In this document: in pieces, positions 45,766 to 56,003 of the stretch
Numbering within the stretch: position 1 is the first letter of the stretch
Layout of the letters: every line of letters begins with the position of its first letter
Source: Orychophragmus violaceus
Lineage: Eukaryota > Streptophyta > Magnoliopsida > Brassicales > Brassicaceae
Direction of reading: 5' to 3'
DNA length: 64,000 bases
Assembly (NCBI GenBank): GCA_030180135.1
Contig: CM058239.1
Coordinates: 40,089,789 to 40,153,788, forward strand
The notes under the pieces: generated by a model
What the model was told of the DNA's origin: nothing
Database searches by the model: none
Seen by the model: the letters and a program-made list of their open reading frames with translations, nothing else
Program-made: the position numbers and the translations under genes

Positions 45766-46985
45766 TGATCAACAGATCACGACAATCGGCTATGAGAAAT
45801 CACTCTCGAGTTAGTGACGGATCCTTTCGGATATGCGAATTTCAGGCTCCACAGGTGCAGATCCTACAGCACTTTGTAGATCTCACCGCTGCTCTCCCTC
45901 AACAGGTTGAGCAGCCTCCTGTGTTTATCGAATTTCTTCGATGTGTACTTTCACTCCCACTGTTCCTTTTGGAAAGTACGATCTTTCTCAAAAGACACAG
46001 TTCTAGACAACAAAAGTACTAAGCCTTGGTTTCCTTAGGACAACCAGCGAGGTAGAACTTATCAGATTTGGGTTCAAGTCTTTTAGCTATCATCCCAAAT
46101 TATCAGAAACAACTTTCTTGAAAAACTTCAGTCCACATCCAATGTGGTGTCTTTCAATTGATTTTCATCGAAACCCTTTTCTGCGCAAAGACAGACATTT
46201 TAGAACGTATTCTTAAATGATTATGGAAGATTCCTGTGACTCATCGTTAATCGGATCATATCTAATAAGATCCGATTCATTCTGTCAGATGATCACCCAA
46301 TTCATGACTCAAGTATTTTATTCCGCGATCCAATCGAGGATCTCAATACTTCTGTCAAATCGGTTCTACACTTCATCTTGAAACTCCTCAAGGGATTCCT
46401 GCTCGTGTCTCATCAAATGAACACAGTCATACTTATTGATGCCATCAATAAGGTAATGAAGTACAGAAGATTTCCTTTGGCACTAATGATCATCGGGCCG
46501 CATACATCAGTATGTGTAAGGCCCAATAAGCCTCTGGCCCGTTTCTTTTAGCTCTGCTAAAAGGGCCTTAGTCATTTGGCCCCAGTAAACAGAATTCATA
46601 TATCAAATGTTTAATAATCAGATGAGTCCAAAATAATGGAACTTCTGAATCCGCTTCACTCTATGTGGTTAAACGACTATGCCAAAGAAAAGTCGAGTTC
46701 GAGTCATCAGACTTAAACCTTAAGTATTTGTGTTATATTCAAACTCACGCTGGTTTAAGATATAAAACCCATTCCAAACGGGGTGCTACCATATGATATT
46801 TCATTAAGATTTAAAGAACCAAACTTGTCTTTTATCAAAATGAAAAACATCCAAATTCTTACAAGAAAATGAAAGACATCTCTGCTCAAGGCAGATACAT
46901 AGTAGCAATTACTTAATTTCTAAAACCAAGTATGAAAGGCTCCCACAAGTGGAGAATCTCTACGGCTCATGCAGCAACCATTGCT
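45766..46985 (-). pseudogene. copia G integrase and connecting region (decayed)
   Basis: Minus-strand frames give GLIHTDVCGPMSISAKGNLL, 'YFITLIDGINKYDCVHLMRH' and 'EQESLEEFQDEV' at about 46,370-46,530, the copia integrase core with its first two acidic positions region. 'KRLEPKSDKFYLAGCPKETKA' near 46,022-46,085 is the post-integrase segment. Stops and shifts are frequent. Confidence 0.7.
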
Positions 46986-47942
46986 TCATACCAGACACGC
47001 AGTTCCACTTATCATTTCTTCAACGTTGTACTGTCGCTTAGGTCCTGCATATTTCAAAAATATCAGTACCACAACTAGTATCCAATACTTACGTAGAACT
47101 TGAAGTAATAACACAATACCTGAAGAAGAAGTACCATACATCTCCTTACTCTCTTGTGAATCTTCCAAGAACTTAATGCAATCTCTCTTCCAATGCCCTG
47201 ACTCATCGCAGTAGAAGCATTTTCTAACACCAGATGGGCCTGACTTGGGCTTATAAGATGACACAGGCTTATCCTGATTCCAAATCTGGACGGCCCAGCC
47301 TCTACCCTTGACAACACAAGATTTCTCAAATCTTTTACCCTTTATGATGTCTTGCTCTGCTGTTTTGAGCATGCCATGCAGCTCAGTCAACGTCTTCGTC
47401 AAGTTATTCTTGATATAGCTTTTGATAAACTTAGCATAACTAGACGGCAGTGACTGCAGAATGATGTCAGTAGCCAACTCTAAGCTGACAGTACATTCCA
47501 GTTTCCCCAGGTTATCAATGTAACCCATCAGTTTAATGACATGAGGACTAACTGGAGCATCCTCTGGTAGCTTGCACCCAGTGAGAGACTTCACTATCTG
47601 GAATCTCTCAACTCGTGCCAGATCCTGAAACTTCAGTTTCAGGCTGGTGATCATCTCTATTGGCGACTCCATGCTCTCGTATTGACTTTTCAAGTCCGAG
47701 TTCATGGTAGCCAACATCAGACCACGCACATCTACCATATCAGTATAATGCTTATTCCAAGCATTATACACTGCATTCGAGCGATTGGCCCCAAGTCTTT
47801 CTGGAAGAGCTATCTCAAGGACATAGTCCTTGCTCTCCTGCTTGAGGATTAATCTCAAATTCCGATACCAATCCAGGAAGTTGGATCCATTTAACTTGTC
47901 CTTCTCAAGGACGGATCGCAACGAGAAAATAGTCATAGACAT
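46986..47942 (-). CDS. copia G gag with zinc knuckle
   Basis: Open for 318 codons from MSMTIFSLRSVLEKDKLNG ('KLNGSNFLDWYRNLRLIL' is the copia gag signature), through 'LMLATMNSDLKSQYE' and 'LELATDIILQSLPSSYAKFI', to the knuckle CFYCDESGHWKRDC (CX2CX4HX4C). The last ~40 residues after SSSG no longer match the expected protease start and probably follow a frameshift. As a gag unit it looks nearly intact, although the downstream pol is dead. Confidence 0.85.
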   Translation of the reverse strand: MSMTIFSLRSVLEKDKLNGSNFLDWYRNLRLILKQESKDYVLEIALPERLGANRSNAVYNAWNKHYTDMVDVRGLMLATMNSDLKSQYESMESPIEMITSLKLKFQDLARVERFQIVKSLTGCKLPEDAPVSPHVIKLMGYIDNLGKLECTVSLELATDIILQSLPSSYAKFIKSYIKNNLTKTLTELHGMLKTAEQDIIKGKRFEKSCVVKGRGWAVQIWNQDKPVSSYKPKSGPSGVRKCFYCDESGHWKRDCIKFLEDSQESKEMYGTSSSGIVLLLQVLRKYWILVVVLIFLKYAGPKRQYNVEEMISGTACLV

Positions 47943-48660
47943 AAGCTGAAATCCAAGAAAAACAAAGATTTAGTTATGTATATCATGAGAAATCTTATCT
48001 AATAAGAAAACTCGCATTATATTCAAACAATGTTTCCTCTATGAATATAATGATCCAAGATCCATACTTCACCAAAATCTGAGTGGGCGACTCGCCATCA
48101 TCCAATCTTTAGTTATCTAGGTAAGCAAATCATTGCTAATTGTACCCAGTACAACTCTTGATTGTGGATGAGACAAACTATGTCTAATCCACTCTGATGT
48201 CTCTGGGTCCAGAACTTCTGATAGCCCAGTCAAGTAAAATCAATCTCTTCTGTCTTGTGATCATTGACAGTCGCACTGCGAGTCTATCAATGATTGTCTG
48301 CCTTGCTCAGGTCACTGTGGATACCAAGGACTCCAAGACTATCCAACAATGAACCGAGTCTTGACATAAGACGAGATTGGGCAAGACATCAAGGTCACTT
48401 GATGTTTAGTTGAGGAAACTAAACTCTGAAAGGTTAGCAAATCAATCTATTAGGTCATGTAATTGTTGATGTCAAGCACCGCAAGTCCATCAACATAATT
48501 ACCACCCTTACTCACGTAATTGTGGACACCAAGCTCTTGGCTAGACCATCACACAACAAAACGAGTCTTGACAGTTGACCATATTGAAGCTAAGATTTGA
48601 TCAAGGTTTAGGTCGAGTTTGGTTTCTGAAAATTCAAGATTCAATAACCAGAATTTCGAG
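47943..48660. other. copia G leader, first part
   Basis: Non-coding 5' leader between gag and the palindrome-rich part. It contains several 'caccaagg/ctccaagac' repeats and no ORF of note. Confidence 0.45.
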
Positions 48661-49474
48661 CACTGTATCGATCGACGCAGACTATGTCTGTCGATCGACA
48701 CCACCAAACAAAACCGGACTTCAATAACCGGTTAATCCAATTAACCCGGTTCATCGAACCGGTCATGTCGATCGACACAACCCGTGTGTGACGGTCGACA
48801 TAGACCTTAACCGAAGACAGTTTTGATAACCGGTTTAATCCAATTGAACCGACTTATCAGATCAAACTGATCTTAACCATTCAAATCGGTTTATACTAAT
48901 TGTGATAACTGGTTCAATCCAATTGAATCAATTCATCCAATTTTAAACCGTTTTAACCAGTTTCAACTGATTGCGATAACCGGTCCAATTCAATTGAACC
49001 GTTTTATCCAATCAAACTGATTCAACCCATCGGTTCATGCTAATTGAGATAATCAGTTCAATCCAATTGAACCAATTCATCCAATTTAAACCGATTTATT
49101 TGGACTTAACCAAGCATGATAACCGGTCCAATCCAATTGAACCGATTAACCATTCGCTAGGTCTGTGTCGACCGACACTCAACCTGTGTCGATCGACACT
49201 GTACCGAATCTGCTCTGTGTCGACCAACACTCAAACTGTGTCGATCGACACAGTAGGCTTTCGGTTTTTCTTCGCGAAAAACCCTAGCCGCCGATTCTGT
49301 CGAATTCGCCACCCTGTGTCGACCGACACACCTAGTGTGTCGATCGACACTGTGCGAAAACACAGAGTCGATTTTGATCAGAATCGATCTAACCTGTTCT
49401 AGCCAAACAACCTAGTTTGCGAATCTAAATCATCAAATTCAATGAACAGGTTTGATTCAATGATAAACCCTAAG
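48661..49474. repeat. copia G leader with palindrome pairs and 'ccggttcaatt' words
   Basis: Five palindrome pairs: 48,665/48,688 and 48,765/48,788 (23 bp apart), then 49,165/49,186, 49,217/49,238 and 49,316/49,337 (21 bp apart). Between 48,830 and 49,150 a loose tandem array of 'gataaccggtt.aatccaattgaacc' words repeats about six times. Both lie between the PBS and gag. Confidence 0.85.
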
Positions 49475-49486
49475 GCTCTGATACCA
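49475..49486 (-). other. PBS, initiator-Met tRNA type (copia G)
   Basis: GCTCTGATACCA, complement TGGTATCAGAGC, four bases from the 5' LTR end at 49,491. Confidence 0.9.
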
Positions 49487-49490
49487 CTGA

Positions 49491-49654
49491 TGGAACTTCG
49501 AGCCAATTCTAAAAGATTCAGAATTGCTGTCAGGTTCCGAAGCCTAGGATCTAGGGTATAGTTAATTGAATCAAGGATCTGATCTGGCGTTTACCTGGAG
49601 ATTGGCAGCGGAATAGAGTCGGTAAACGAGATCTGGAGCGCCTCAATCGCTGTG
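49491..49654 (-). repeat. copia G 5' LTR, 164-bp remnant
   Basis: Matches 43,190-43,352 closely ('ctaaaag' for 'ctaacag', 'gggtatag' for 'gggtctag', and a small change near 49,577). It stops where TGATATACCATGG of element A begins. Confidence 0.9.
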
Positions 49655-50831
49655 TGATATACCATGGATTTTAGGGTTTTTAACCATGGTATATGTGTCA
49701 TTTATCGAGTCTTTTACTATGTTTTAGAGTCTTTTCAGGTGTTTATTAGGTACAAGCACATTTGGAGCATATTTGGTGATTATGGCACTTTCTGGAGCTA
49801 ATTAGAGTATTTGGCCGAGAGATAGACTTCACTGTCAATATTTCAGAGCTGCAACGATCGACACATTCATGGCATCGATCGTTTCACCAGCGAGATGGGC
49901 CAAACAATGGTTTAATGAAGAATAATGAAATTGCAGTTCTGCCCAGAAGTTCCTGATATTCACAAAGAATCCCCAAAACGTGTTTTAGGATTATAATTAG
50001 GTTTTACAGCCACTTGTTAGGCTAAGCTTTTCTTACGTTAAGTTTTACTCAGAGAGAGTTGAGGGGCTGATCCTGATCTCGAAAGAGACTTGATTTTGAA
50101 CCCCAGTTCTTATTTGATTATATGATATTTGGTTTTCTACTTATGATATTTTCTGTCTCGATGAATATGTCTGAGTAGTTCACCTGTTAGGTTGAAGGAT
50201 TCTCATTAGGGATTTCAGAGAATTATAGTTTTAATTTATCTGTAGAGTTTCATATCTGCTAGTTCTTTATCTAAGTTGTTCTTAATGCTTAATCTGAAGT
50301 AGCTAATCAGAATTATGATGTTAGGTTGATTAATGCAGCGGAAGTTGGTTAATTTAACTAGAAAGAACCTAGATAAGCAATTAAACTATTCGCAAACGGA
50401 AGTTTGGTTTAGGTTAATTGTGAACATATCAAACTTGGAATTAAAGCTGGTTTAATCTGTTAGTTCTCGCAAACGAAAGTTTGGTTTGCTGCACTTAGAC
50501 TTAGAGAATTATCGCAAAGGAATTTGGTTAGTTCTATATCCGTGTTTGAGTTCTAGAACAGTTATTGATTAGATCTAGATAGATTGATTGCCTGCGTTCC
50601 TGATTTCCTGAGAACTCCTGAAACCTAACGCTTCGCCTTCTTGCTTACAAACTCACTTTATTCGTTCGCTATTTCATTTACTGTTTTCACACCTGCTTCG
50701 CTTAATTGAATCTGAACTACTAATAATCTATTGTGTGACTGAGAGTCCTTGTGGGATTCGATACCTTATATACTACGATTGCATTAACTGTGCACTTGCA
50801 GTAGAATAGGGATAAAACTATACACCTATCA
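49655..50831 (+). repeat. Athila-type element A 5' LTR (1,177 bp)
   Basis: TGATATACCATGG ... ACACCTATCA, inserted in copia G's LTR and followed by an Athila-type PBS. It is clearly related to, but much diverged from, the LTR at 56,004-57,224, so the two are not a simple pair from one insertion. It contains one palindrome pair. Confidence 0.85.
49851..49885. repeat. palindrome pair in element A LTR
   Basis: GCAACGATCGACAC (49,851) and GCATCGATCGTTTC (49,872), centres 21 bp apart. The homologous place in the other LTRs (56,190; 59,915) also has a pair, with different 14-mer variants. Confidence 0.9.
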
Positions 50832-50837
50832 AGTTTT

Positions 50838-50855
50838 TGGCGCCGTTTCCGGGGA
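50838..50855 (+). other. PBS, Asp-tRNA type (element A)
   Basis: TGGCGCCGTTTCCGGGGA, the Athila-type primer-binding sequence. One base differs from that in B (TGGCGCCGTTGCCGGGGA). Confidence 0.8.
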
Positions 50856-50963
50856 CTCTTTGAGTTCACCAATAGACTTAGTACTAGGATTTAGACTAAG
50901 CATTATTTTTAATTTTCTTGTTTACTCACGCTTTTGATTTTTGGGATTGCAGGGATTCGCACT

Positions 50964-50997
50964 GCATCGATCGTTGCACACTAGCATCGATCGACGC
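50964..50997. repeat. palindrome pair in element A leader
   Basis: GCATCGATCGTTGC and GCATCGATCGACGC, centres 20 bp apart, twelve bases after a TTGCAG splice-acceptor-like sequence and upstream of the gag ATG. Confidence 0.9.
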
Positions 50998-51048
50998 AAG
51001 ACGAGAATAGCAACGCTGAGATCTGAGACGTTCAATAGGTTCCACTCT

Positions 51049-52368
51049 ATGGAGCCTGTGATTTTGATTCGCGGTGAAAACGGCGTTCTACGAGACCAAG
51101 AGGGTCATATATGCAACGCAAAAGGTCAGAAACTAGATGGGGAAGGAAACCCCATCTTGCCAGATTTCCATGTATTGGTTGGGCAAGTAGCTGAGATGAG
51201 AAATAAGATAGATGACATTCACAACGTCCTACTAAAGGAAAGACAGTTCCGAGAACATGCAGAAACTGAAGGATTTGCAGAGGTAAACCATATGGCGGGA
51301 GCTGATTTTTATGGACATACATTTGGACATCAGCAGAGACAAGGTTCTAGGCATGCTCAAGGATCAAGAGATTATGGTTATACATCCTGCCTAGCATCTC
51401 CCGTACCTGCACAGAGGAGCAGATTAGAGATCATGATGGAGCAGTCCATTGCAGGACAACAACAGACCACAGCGTCTTTCAGCTCGAAGCTTGAGAGCTT
51501 GTACACTAATCTGAATGAGAAATTTGAGTCCTTGAACACTCATATGAAGTTGCTAGATACACAGATGGATCAGATTTCAATTCCTACCACAAGGAAGGAT
51601 ACTCGGGAAGCCCATGTCGTTAACATTCCTATTCAGGTTGACCACAGAATGGATCATGGACCATATCTAGCAGTTAAGGCTATGGAATTTGTGGAAAACA
51701 GAGAGGATTCTGATATTGAATTCCCTGAGTTTGAGAGCTTCGACGGACCTGACTCAACAGAGATTGACATGGATCTTTTGGCTTGGATAGCTCAGACTGA
51801 TACTGGACCAGGTAAAGAGGAGAAATTTGAGTTTGAGATTGCTGGATTAGACCAGGAAACTGATGGACCCGAGACTGTAGTTGAAACTCGAGCTGAGACA
51901 ACCGCGTCGATTGTTGCACCACATGCACCGATCGTTGCACCCCGTAAAGGACCAGTTTCACTTATACCTCGTGGGGTTGCTAAGGAAAGAATTTACAAAC
52001 CTCCAATACCATTCCCAAAAGCTCCTGTAAGGTCTAAATATGTTGTTCAGTGCACAGTAGTGGTTGACAAGAAGATGGTGGTTCCACAGGAGTCTACTCT
52101 AACATCTTCAAAGCCTAAGGCTACTCATAAGCAGAAGGCTCCGAACATCAAATCTTTACCAAAAGTAAAGCATAAATCCTCTAAGTTTAAACCTCCTGAC
52201 TCAACTGTTTTGAATGCGGGAAAGAGTTTTAAAATGCCCAAATGTCGATACCACCCTACATTCCTTCCTACGTTCCTTGGACGACATCATGATGCTACTG
52301 CTTACACACCACCGTGGATGATAAGGCATTCACAGAGACACTCAAAGTCTCTGTTGAAACCTCCATGA
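51049..52368 (+). CDS. element A gag-derived ORF, internally shrunken
   Basis: The ATG at 51,049 opens MEPVILIRGENGVLRDQEGH, the N-terminus shared with B's gag. At about residue 40 it jumps from 'NPILPDFHVLVGQ' straight to the region after the capsid domain ('IDDIHNVLLKERQF'). It then follows C's ORF: 'EIMMEQSIAGQQQTTAS', 'LNEKFESLNTHMKLLDTQMDQ' and the C-terminal tail 'HHDATAYTPPWMIRHSQR'. The capsid domain (~260 residues in C) and the aspartic protease are both absent, yet the frame is open for 439 residues. The coiled-coil-like middle is the main part retained. A palindrome pair is embedded in frame at 51,904-51,938. Function is unknown. Confidence 0.8.
   Translation: MEPVILIRGENGVLRDQEGHICNAKGQKLDGEGNPILPDFHVLVGQVAEMRNKIDDIHNVLLKERQFREHAETEGFAEVNHMAGADFYGHTFGHQQRQGSRHAQGSRDYGYTSCLASPVPAQRSRLEIMMEQSIAGQQQTTASFSSKLESLYTNLNEKFESLNTHMKLLDTQMDQISIPTTRKDTREAHVVNIPIQVDHRMDHGPYLAVKAMEFVENREDSDIEFPEFESFDGPDSTEIDMDLLAWIAQTDTGPGKEEKFEFEIAGLDQETDGPETVVETRAETTASIVAPHAPIVAPRKGPVSLIPRGVAKERIYKPPIPFPKAPVRSKYVVQCTVVVDKKMVVPQESTLTSSKPKATHKQKAPNIKSLPKVKHKSSKFKPPDSTVLNAGKSFKMPKCRYHPTFLPTFLGRHHDATAYTPPWMIRHSQRHSKSLLKPP
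51904..51938. repeat. palindrome pair inside the element A ORF
   Basis: GCGTCGATTGTTGC and GCACCGATCGTTGC, exactly 21 bp (seven codons) apart, encoding a short amino-acid repeat (ASIVAPHAPIVAPR). Confidence 0.85.
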
Positions 52369-52543
52369 TTCTGACCTCTTTCCAAAAGTCAAGCTAATGA
52401 CTTAAAACAAGCGCTGAGTGGGAGGTAACCCACTGCTAGGTTTAATTATTTTTTTTCCTTTTCATTTTTGGTGTTTTTCTTAGGATTTCACGTTTTTATT
52501 TGTTTTTGGTAGTTTTTAGATACAGAACCAAGTCTGGAGATGT

Positions 52544-52675
52544 GTGATGATCGTTGCTTACATGTGCAACGATCGTTGCAGTTGGGTTAAATCGAAAATT
52601 AAGGTATGTCGCGCTAAACCGGAATCAATCTGGTTCAACCAGCAACGATCGTTGCTACTATGCAACGATCGTTGC
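52544..52675. repeat. two palindrome pairs, gag-ORF1 spacer
   Basis: Pairs at 52,544/52,566 (22 bp; the first 14-mer is degenerate) and 52,642/52,662 (20 bp). The latter is two perfect copies of GCAACGATCGTTGC separated by TACTAT. Confidence 0.9.
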
Positions 52676-53050
52676 ACCCACGACCAAGGTAAGTTACCTT
52701 AAACCCTTTTTCTCTCTTTCTTCTCCATTTTCTCACCGCCGATAACACCGAGAGCCTCCACCTAAAATCACCATTTCTTCATCGATTTCTTTAATTCAAA
52801 GCACCATTTCACTTATTTTTGCACCCCCAATCTATTTCTCCTACCCATTTCTCACGGAATCAAGGTAATGTACTTCTATTTGATGATTTTCGGATTTCAC
52901 TTTTAGGGTTTTAGAAATTGGAAATTTTGGATCAAAATTGATGAATGCATGATAAAATGATTATGCTTTAGGTTGTTTAGTGATGGATTGTTGTCGATTT
53001 TGCGGTTGACTACACGATTTTAGAACGATTTTGTTGACTGTTTATTGCGG

Positions 53051-53185
53051 CCAGAATCGCCTAGCAACGATCGATGCACTATGTGCAACGGTCGTTGCTC
53101 TGCGATTCTGGAGAAATGTTCGAGTACACGAAATCGCCTTGCAACGATCGCTGCCTTAGTGCAACGGTCGTTGCATGACGATTTC
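53051..53185. repeat. two composite palindromes with outer arms
   Basis: Unit 1 (53,051-53,111): outer arms CCAGAATCGC and GCGATTCTGG are perfect reverse complements, and inside are 14-mers at 53,064 and 53,085. Everything is symmetric about 53,081. Unit 2 (53,130-53,185): arms GAAATCG/CGATTTC with 14-mers at 53,141 and 53,161. Confidence 0.9.
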
Positions 53186-53231
53186 ACAGAGAGTTTGCCG
53201 TGACTAATTTGCTTAAATTTCTGTTTTGCAG

Positions 53232-54743
53232 ATGGCAACTCGGGATCAACCCCGCAAGCGCAGAGCCACAGCCGCAAGCGCCTCACGACAGTACATTCCG
53301 CCACCAGAGTGGCTACATAGGGATTCTGATCCTCCAGAGCCATATCAGTTGGTTCATGCGACCATTGGGCCACCATGGCCAAGAGCAGATAAGGCTCGGA
53401 TTCGGACTGATCGCGGCTGGGGCAAGGGTATCAAGAAGCTGCTCACTACGTCTGATTTCACCGAGAGGCCGCTACACGAGTACTAAGACGAGTACGATAC
53501 ACTGATGTATAACGGTTGGTGTGGCATGGAGATAGCGCCAACCAAGTTTACGGACTACTCGACTTGTCATGGTCTCGGCATAGACAGACAGGTTATGGAG
53601 CTGTGCAGAGGCATTGGTCTGGGGACAATGCCGATGCAGCCTTACGATCTATACCCAGAGCTGGTGAGACAGTTGCTTGCCACATGCAGGGTTGTTTACC
53701 CGAACCCGGACAGCAGGAGTGCTCAAGGAGGCACTTTTACTTTCATGTGTCTTGGCGCCAGGTATCGAGTGCCCCTTCTCGATATCTGTAGGATCTGTGG
53801 GTTTAGCATTGAGCAGCCACGCACCGATATGTCCCTTCCATGGGAACCAGCAGAGGCTGCGCAGTTCTGGGCATACATTGGTGGTGGACGGTATCACTCA
53901 CGGACTACACCTGTGATTCAGGTTAGGCATCCGGCTCTCAGGTATGTCTTGCGTATCTTGGGACGCACACAATTGTGCAAGCATGAGGCAAACAAGATAC
54001 GCAAGAATGAGTTAGAGATACTATTCAGAGGACTGAGGGAGCAGCTCAGGGGTACCGATGTGAGAGACCCAGCTAAGAAAGTCAACCTGGGAGCCTTATT
54101 TGCCCATCATCTTTGCGAGCTGCAGAAGAAGCCTTATGACAGCGTGCGCAAGGAGACAGTAGGGAGTCTTCTTACTCCTATTTTCAGACACTGTAGGATC
54201 CCTATGGAGGATACAGAGTGCATCACTGAGAGAGAGTTCCTAGATCTCAGTCACTTGCAGAGTGCTACGTGGCTGAAGGAGTGCAGAGTCCCTGAGGATA
54301 CACAGTATGGTATTGATCTTCCTGCTGCTAGGTTGACTCAGATTGATACCATTGATGCTTTGAGTTTCCGCCCTCCTGCCAGAGCTCGACGCGCAGTGCC
54401 TACTATGGCTCATCCGCTGGGAGAGCCTTCTACGAGAGCTTCATCCTCCTCTACACCTGCGCCTGCTGCTGATATGGGTCCTTATCCTGAGATGACAGTG
54501 CCCTACGGTGGTATGTCTGAGGCTGAGTGGAGAGAGCGTAGTGATGGGATATAGAAGACCATCTGGGAGTGGATGCGAGGCTGCACTTGCAGGAGACATC
54601 CACAGGTTCACCAGCCCGTCCCAGGACCTTCTCGACGCAGACGACGATCTCCGACTCCTACTTCTTCGAGCGGTACTGATCGCATAGCTGAGGCAGCCAG
54701 TGATGATGAGCGATATGGTGGGATAGATGATGTGAGCGAGTGA
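53232..54743 (+). pseudogene. Athila ORF1 (env-position) protein, two in-frame stops
   Basis: The ATG at 53,232 opens MATRDQPRKRRATAAS. One frame runs 504 codons to TGA at 54,741-54,743, with TAA at 53,484-53,486 and TAG at 54,552-54,554 inside. It contains 'YNGWCGMEIAPTKFTDYST', 'GIGLGTMPMQPYDLYPELVR', 'FTFMCLGARYRVPLLDICRI' and 'HHLCELQKKPYDSVRKE', which I recognise as the Arabidopsis Athila ORF-1 family, located where pol or env would lie. No signal peptide or membrane segment is evident, so it should not be called an envelope protein. The function of the family is not established. The C-terminus is Ser/Pro/Arg-rich. Confidence 0.8.
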
Positions 54744-56003
54744 GATCGATCTCCATTTTCAGACTTTTGGTTATGTACTTTTTATCTTTTTCCTATTTTT
54801 CTTTGCACTTTTTCCTTTTGATTTCTAGGATGCTGTTGTTTTTGGATGATGTGTTTGATATGCTACGCTTTTTGCTTCGATTTTACTCTGTTTTCAGTGT
54901 TTCCAGCTTGCAGGATTAGAAATTTGATAGATTCCAACGGACTAACCTGCTAACTTGCTGACTGATCTGATGCACGCAATGCAACGATCGTTGCTGCTAT
55001 GAGCAACGATCGACACTCAACGAAAAATCGCCTAGCAACGATCGATGCACTATGTGCAACGATCGGTGCTTGAGCAACAGAGGTAAAATACGACAGAACT
55101 CAACACAAACCATTAACAATTTTTATTTATTTTTACCGATCCTTCGCTTGACACTACTGGGGACAGTGTGTTTTAAGTGTGGGGGAGGTGCTACTGACGT
55201 TTATCTTTCTGTTTTCTTAAGAATCAGTCCATTTATCAAATTTTTGTTTTATTGAGTCAAAATTGTTTAAGTAAGAAACAGTGAATTTTTGAGAAGATTA
55301 ACAACACTTGCAGGAACTTAAGTAACCATTGGGATGAAGTTGCAGGATCTATCTTTGACTATTAGAAAACCCAAACACAGATCAACCTACTGGGAACACC
55401 CACATCACTTCAGGTATCAGAGGATCTTTTTACTGACTTCAATTTAATACTGACTTATATTTCTCACCTAAGGGCTTGGTATACTTTGTGTCGGATTCCC
55501 TTGTTAGTTCTGACACAGCCTGTCAACCTATCCTATTTAGTTCCCTTCTCCCCTTCTATAAAGTAAAAAAAAAAAAGATAATAAATTGAGGATGAGTTAG
55601 TAACTCCGAAGTGGTCACAGGAGTGGTAGAGACCCCTATTATCTCATGTGCGATCCATAGAACGTGTCCAAAGTACACCCCATAACGGGAGGAACACTGA
55701 TAAAAAAAAAAAAAATGATGCCCAATGTGGGAAAAATCAGTTGTTAAGGAAGGGAAAGAGAAGAAAGGGACTAGAGAAAGATAGTATGGTGGTCTAGAGC
55801 TGATAAGGTAAGAATCCATGTGCCCTTTGATCGATACTCCTTAGGTGAGACCGCACTTAAATACTTGCAGAAGTCAGTAGGGAGAATTTGAATGCTTGAA
55901 TGTGATTGTGGAGTTTACTTAGGACAGTTGCTAAGTGTGGGGGAAGTATATGTTGGTCTTGATATCCTGTGATTGATTCTTGCAGTGGTTTACTAAGGGG
56001 AAT
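54744..56003. other. element A 3' internal region
   Basis: Non-coding, with two palindrome pairs at 54,981-55,069. It matches element C's 3' region (60,135-61,080, complement) with 'gacactactggggacagtgtg' and two 'aagtgtgggggag' purine tracts at about 55,176 and 55,931. It ends 'ctaaggggaat' before the LTR at 56,004. Confidence 0.65.
54981..55069. repeat. two palindrome pairs, element A 3' region
   Basis: 14-mers at 54,981/55,003 (22 bp) and 55,035/55,056 (21 bp). The second pair is preceded by the 'aaaatcgcctag' left arm. Confidence 0.9.

Larger units (their letters stand above)
43190..49654 (-). mobile_element. copia element G (5' LTR truncated)
   Basis: Inserted in F's gag. On the minus strand: partial 5' LTR 49,654-49,491, PBS 49,486-49,475, a long leader with CGATCG-centred palindrome pairs, gag, integrase and RT remnants, purine tract, and 3' LTR 43,915-43,190. 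Shared LTR sequence differs at only a few positions. The rest of the 5' LTR is missing because Athila element A begins at 49,655. Its own TSD cannot be checked. Confidence 0.85.
52369..53231. other. element A spacer between gag and ORF1
   Basis: It starts with 'acaagcgctgagtgggaggtaaccc', shared with element C just after its gag. It contains four palindrome pairs and ends in a TTTTGCAG splice-acceptor-like sequence directly before the ORF1 ATG at 53,232. That suggests ORF1 is made from a spliced RNA (inference). Confidence 0.6.

Noticed and set aside
53232..54743. Calling Athila ORF1 a retroviral envelope protein
   Set aside because: It lies in the env position, but no signal peptide, membrane segment or fusion-like region is visible, and two stops interrupt it.
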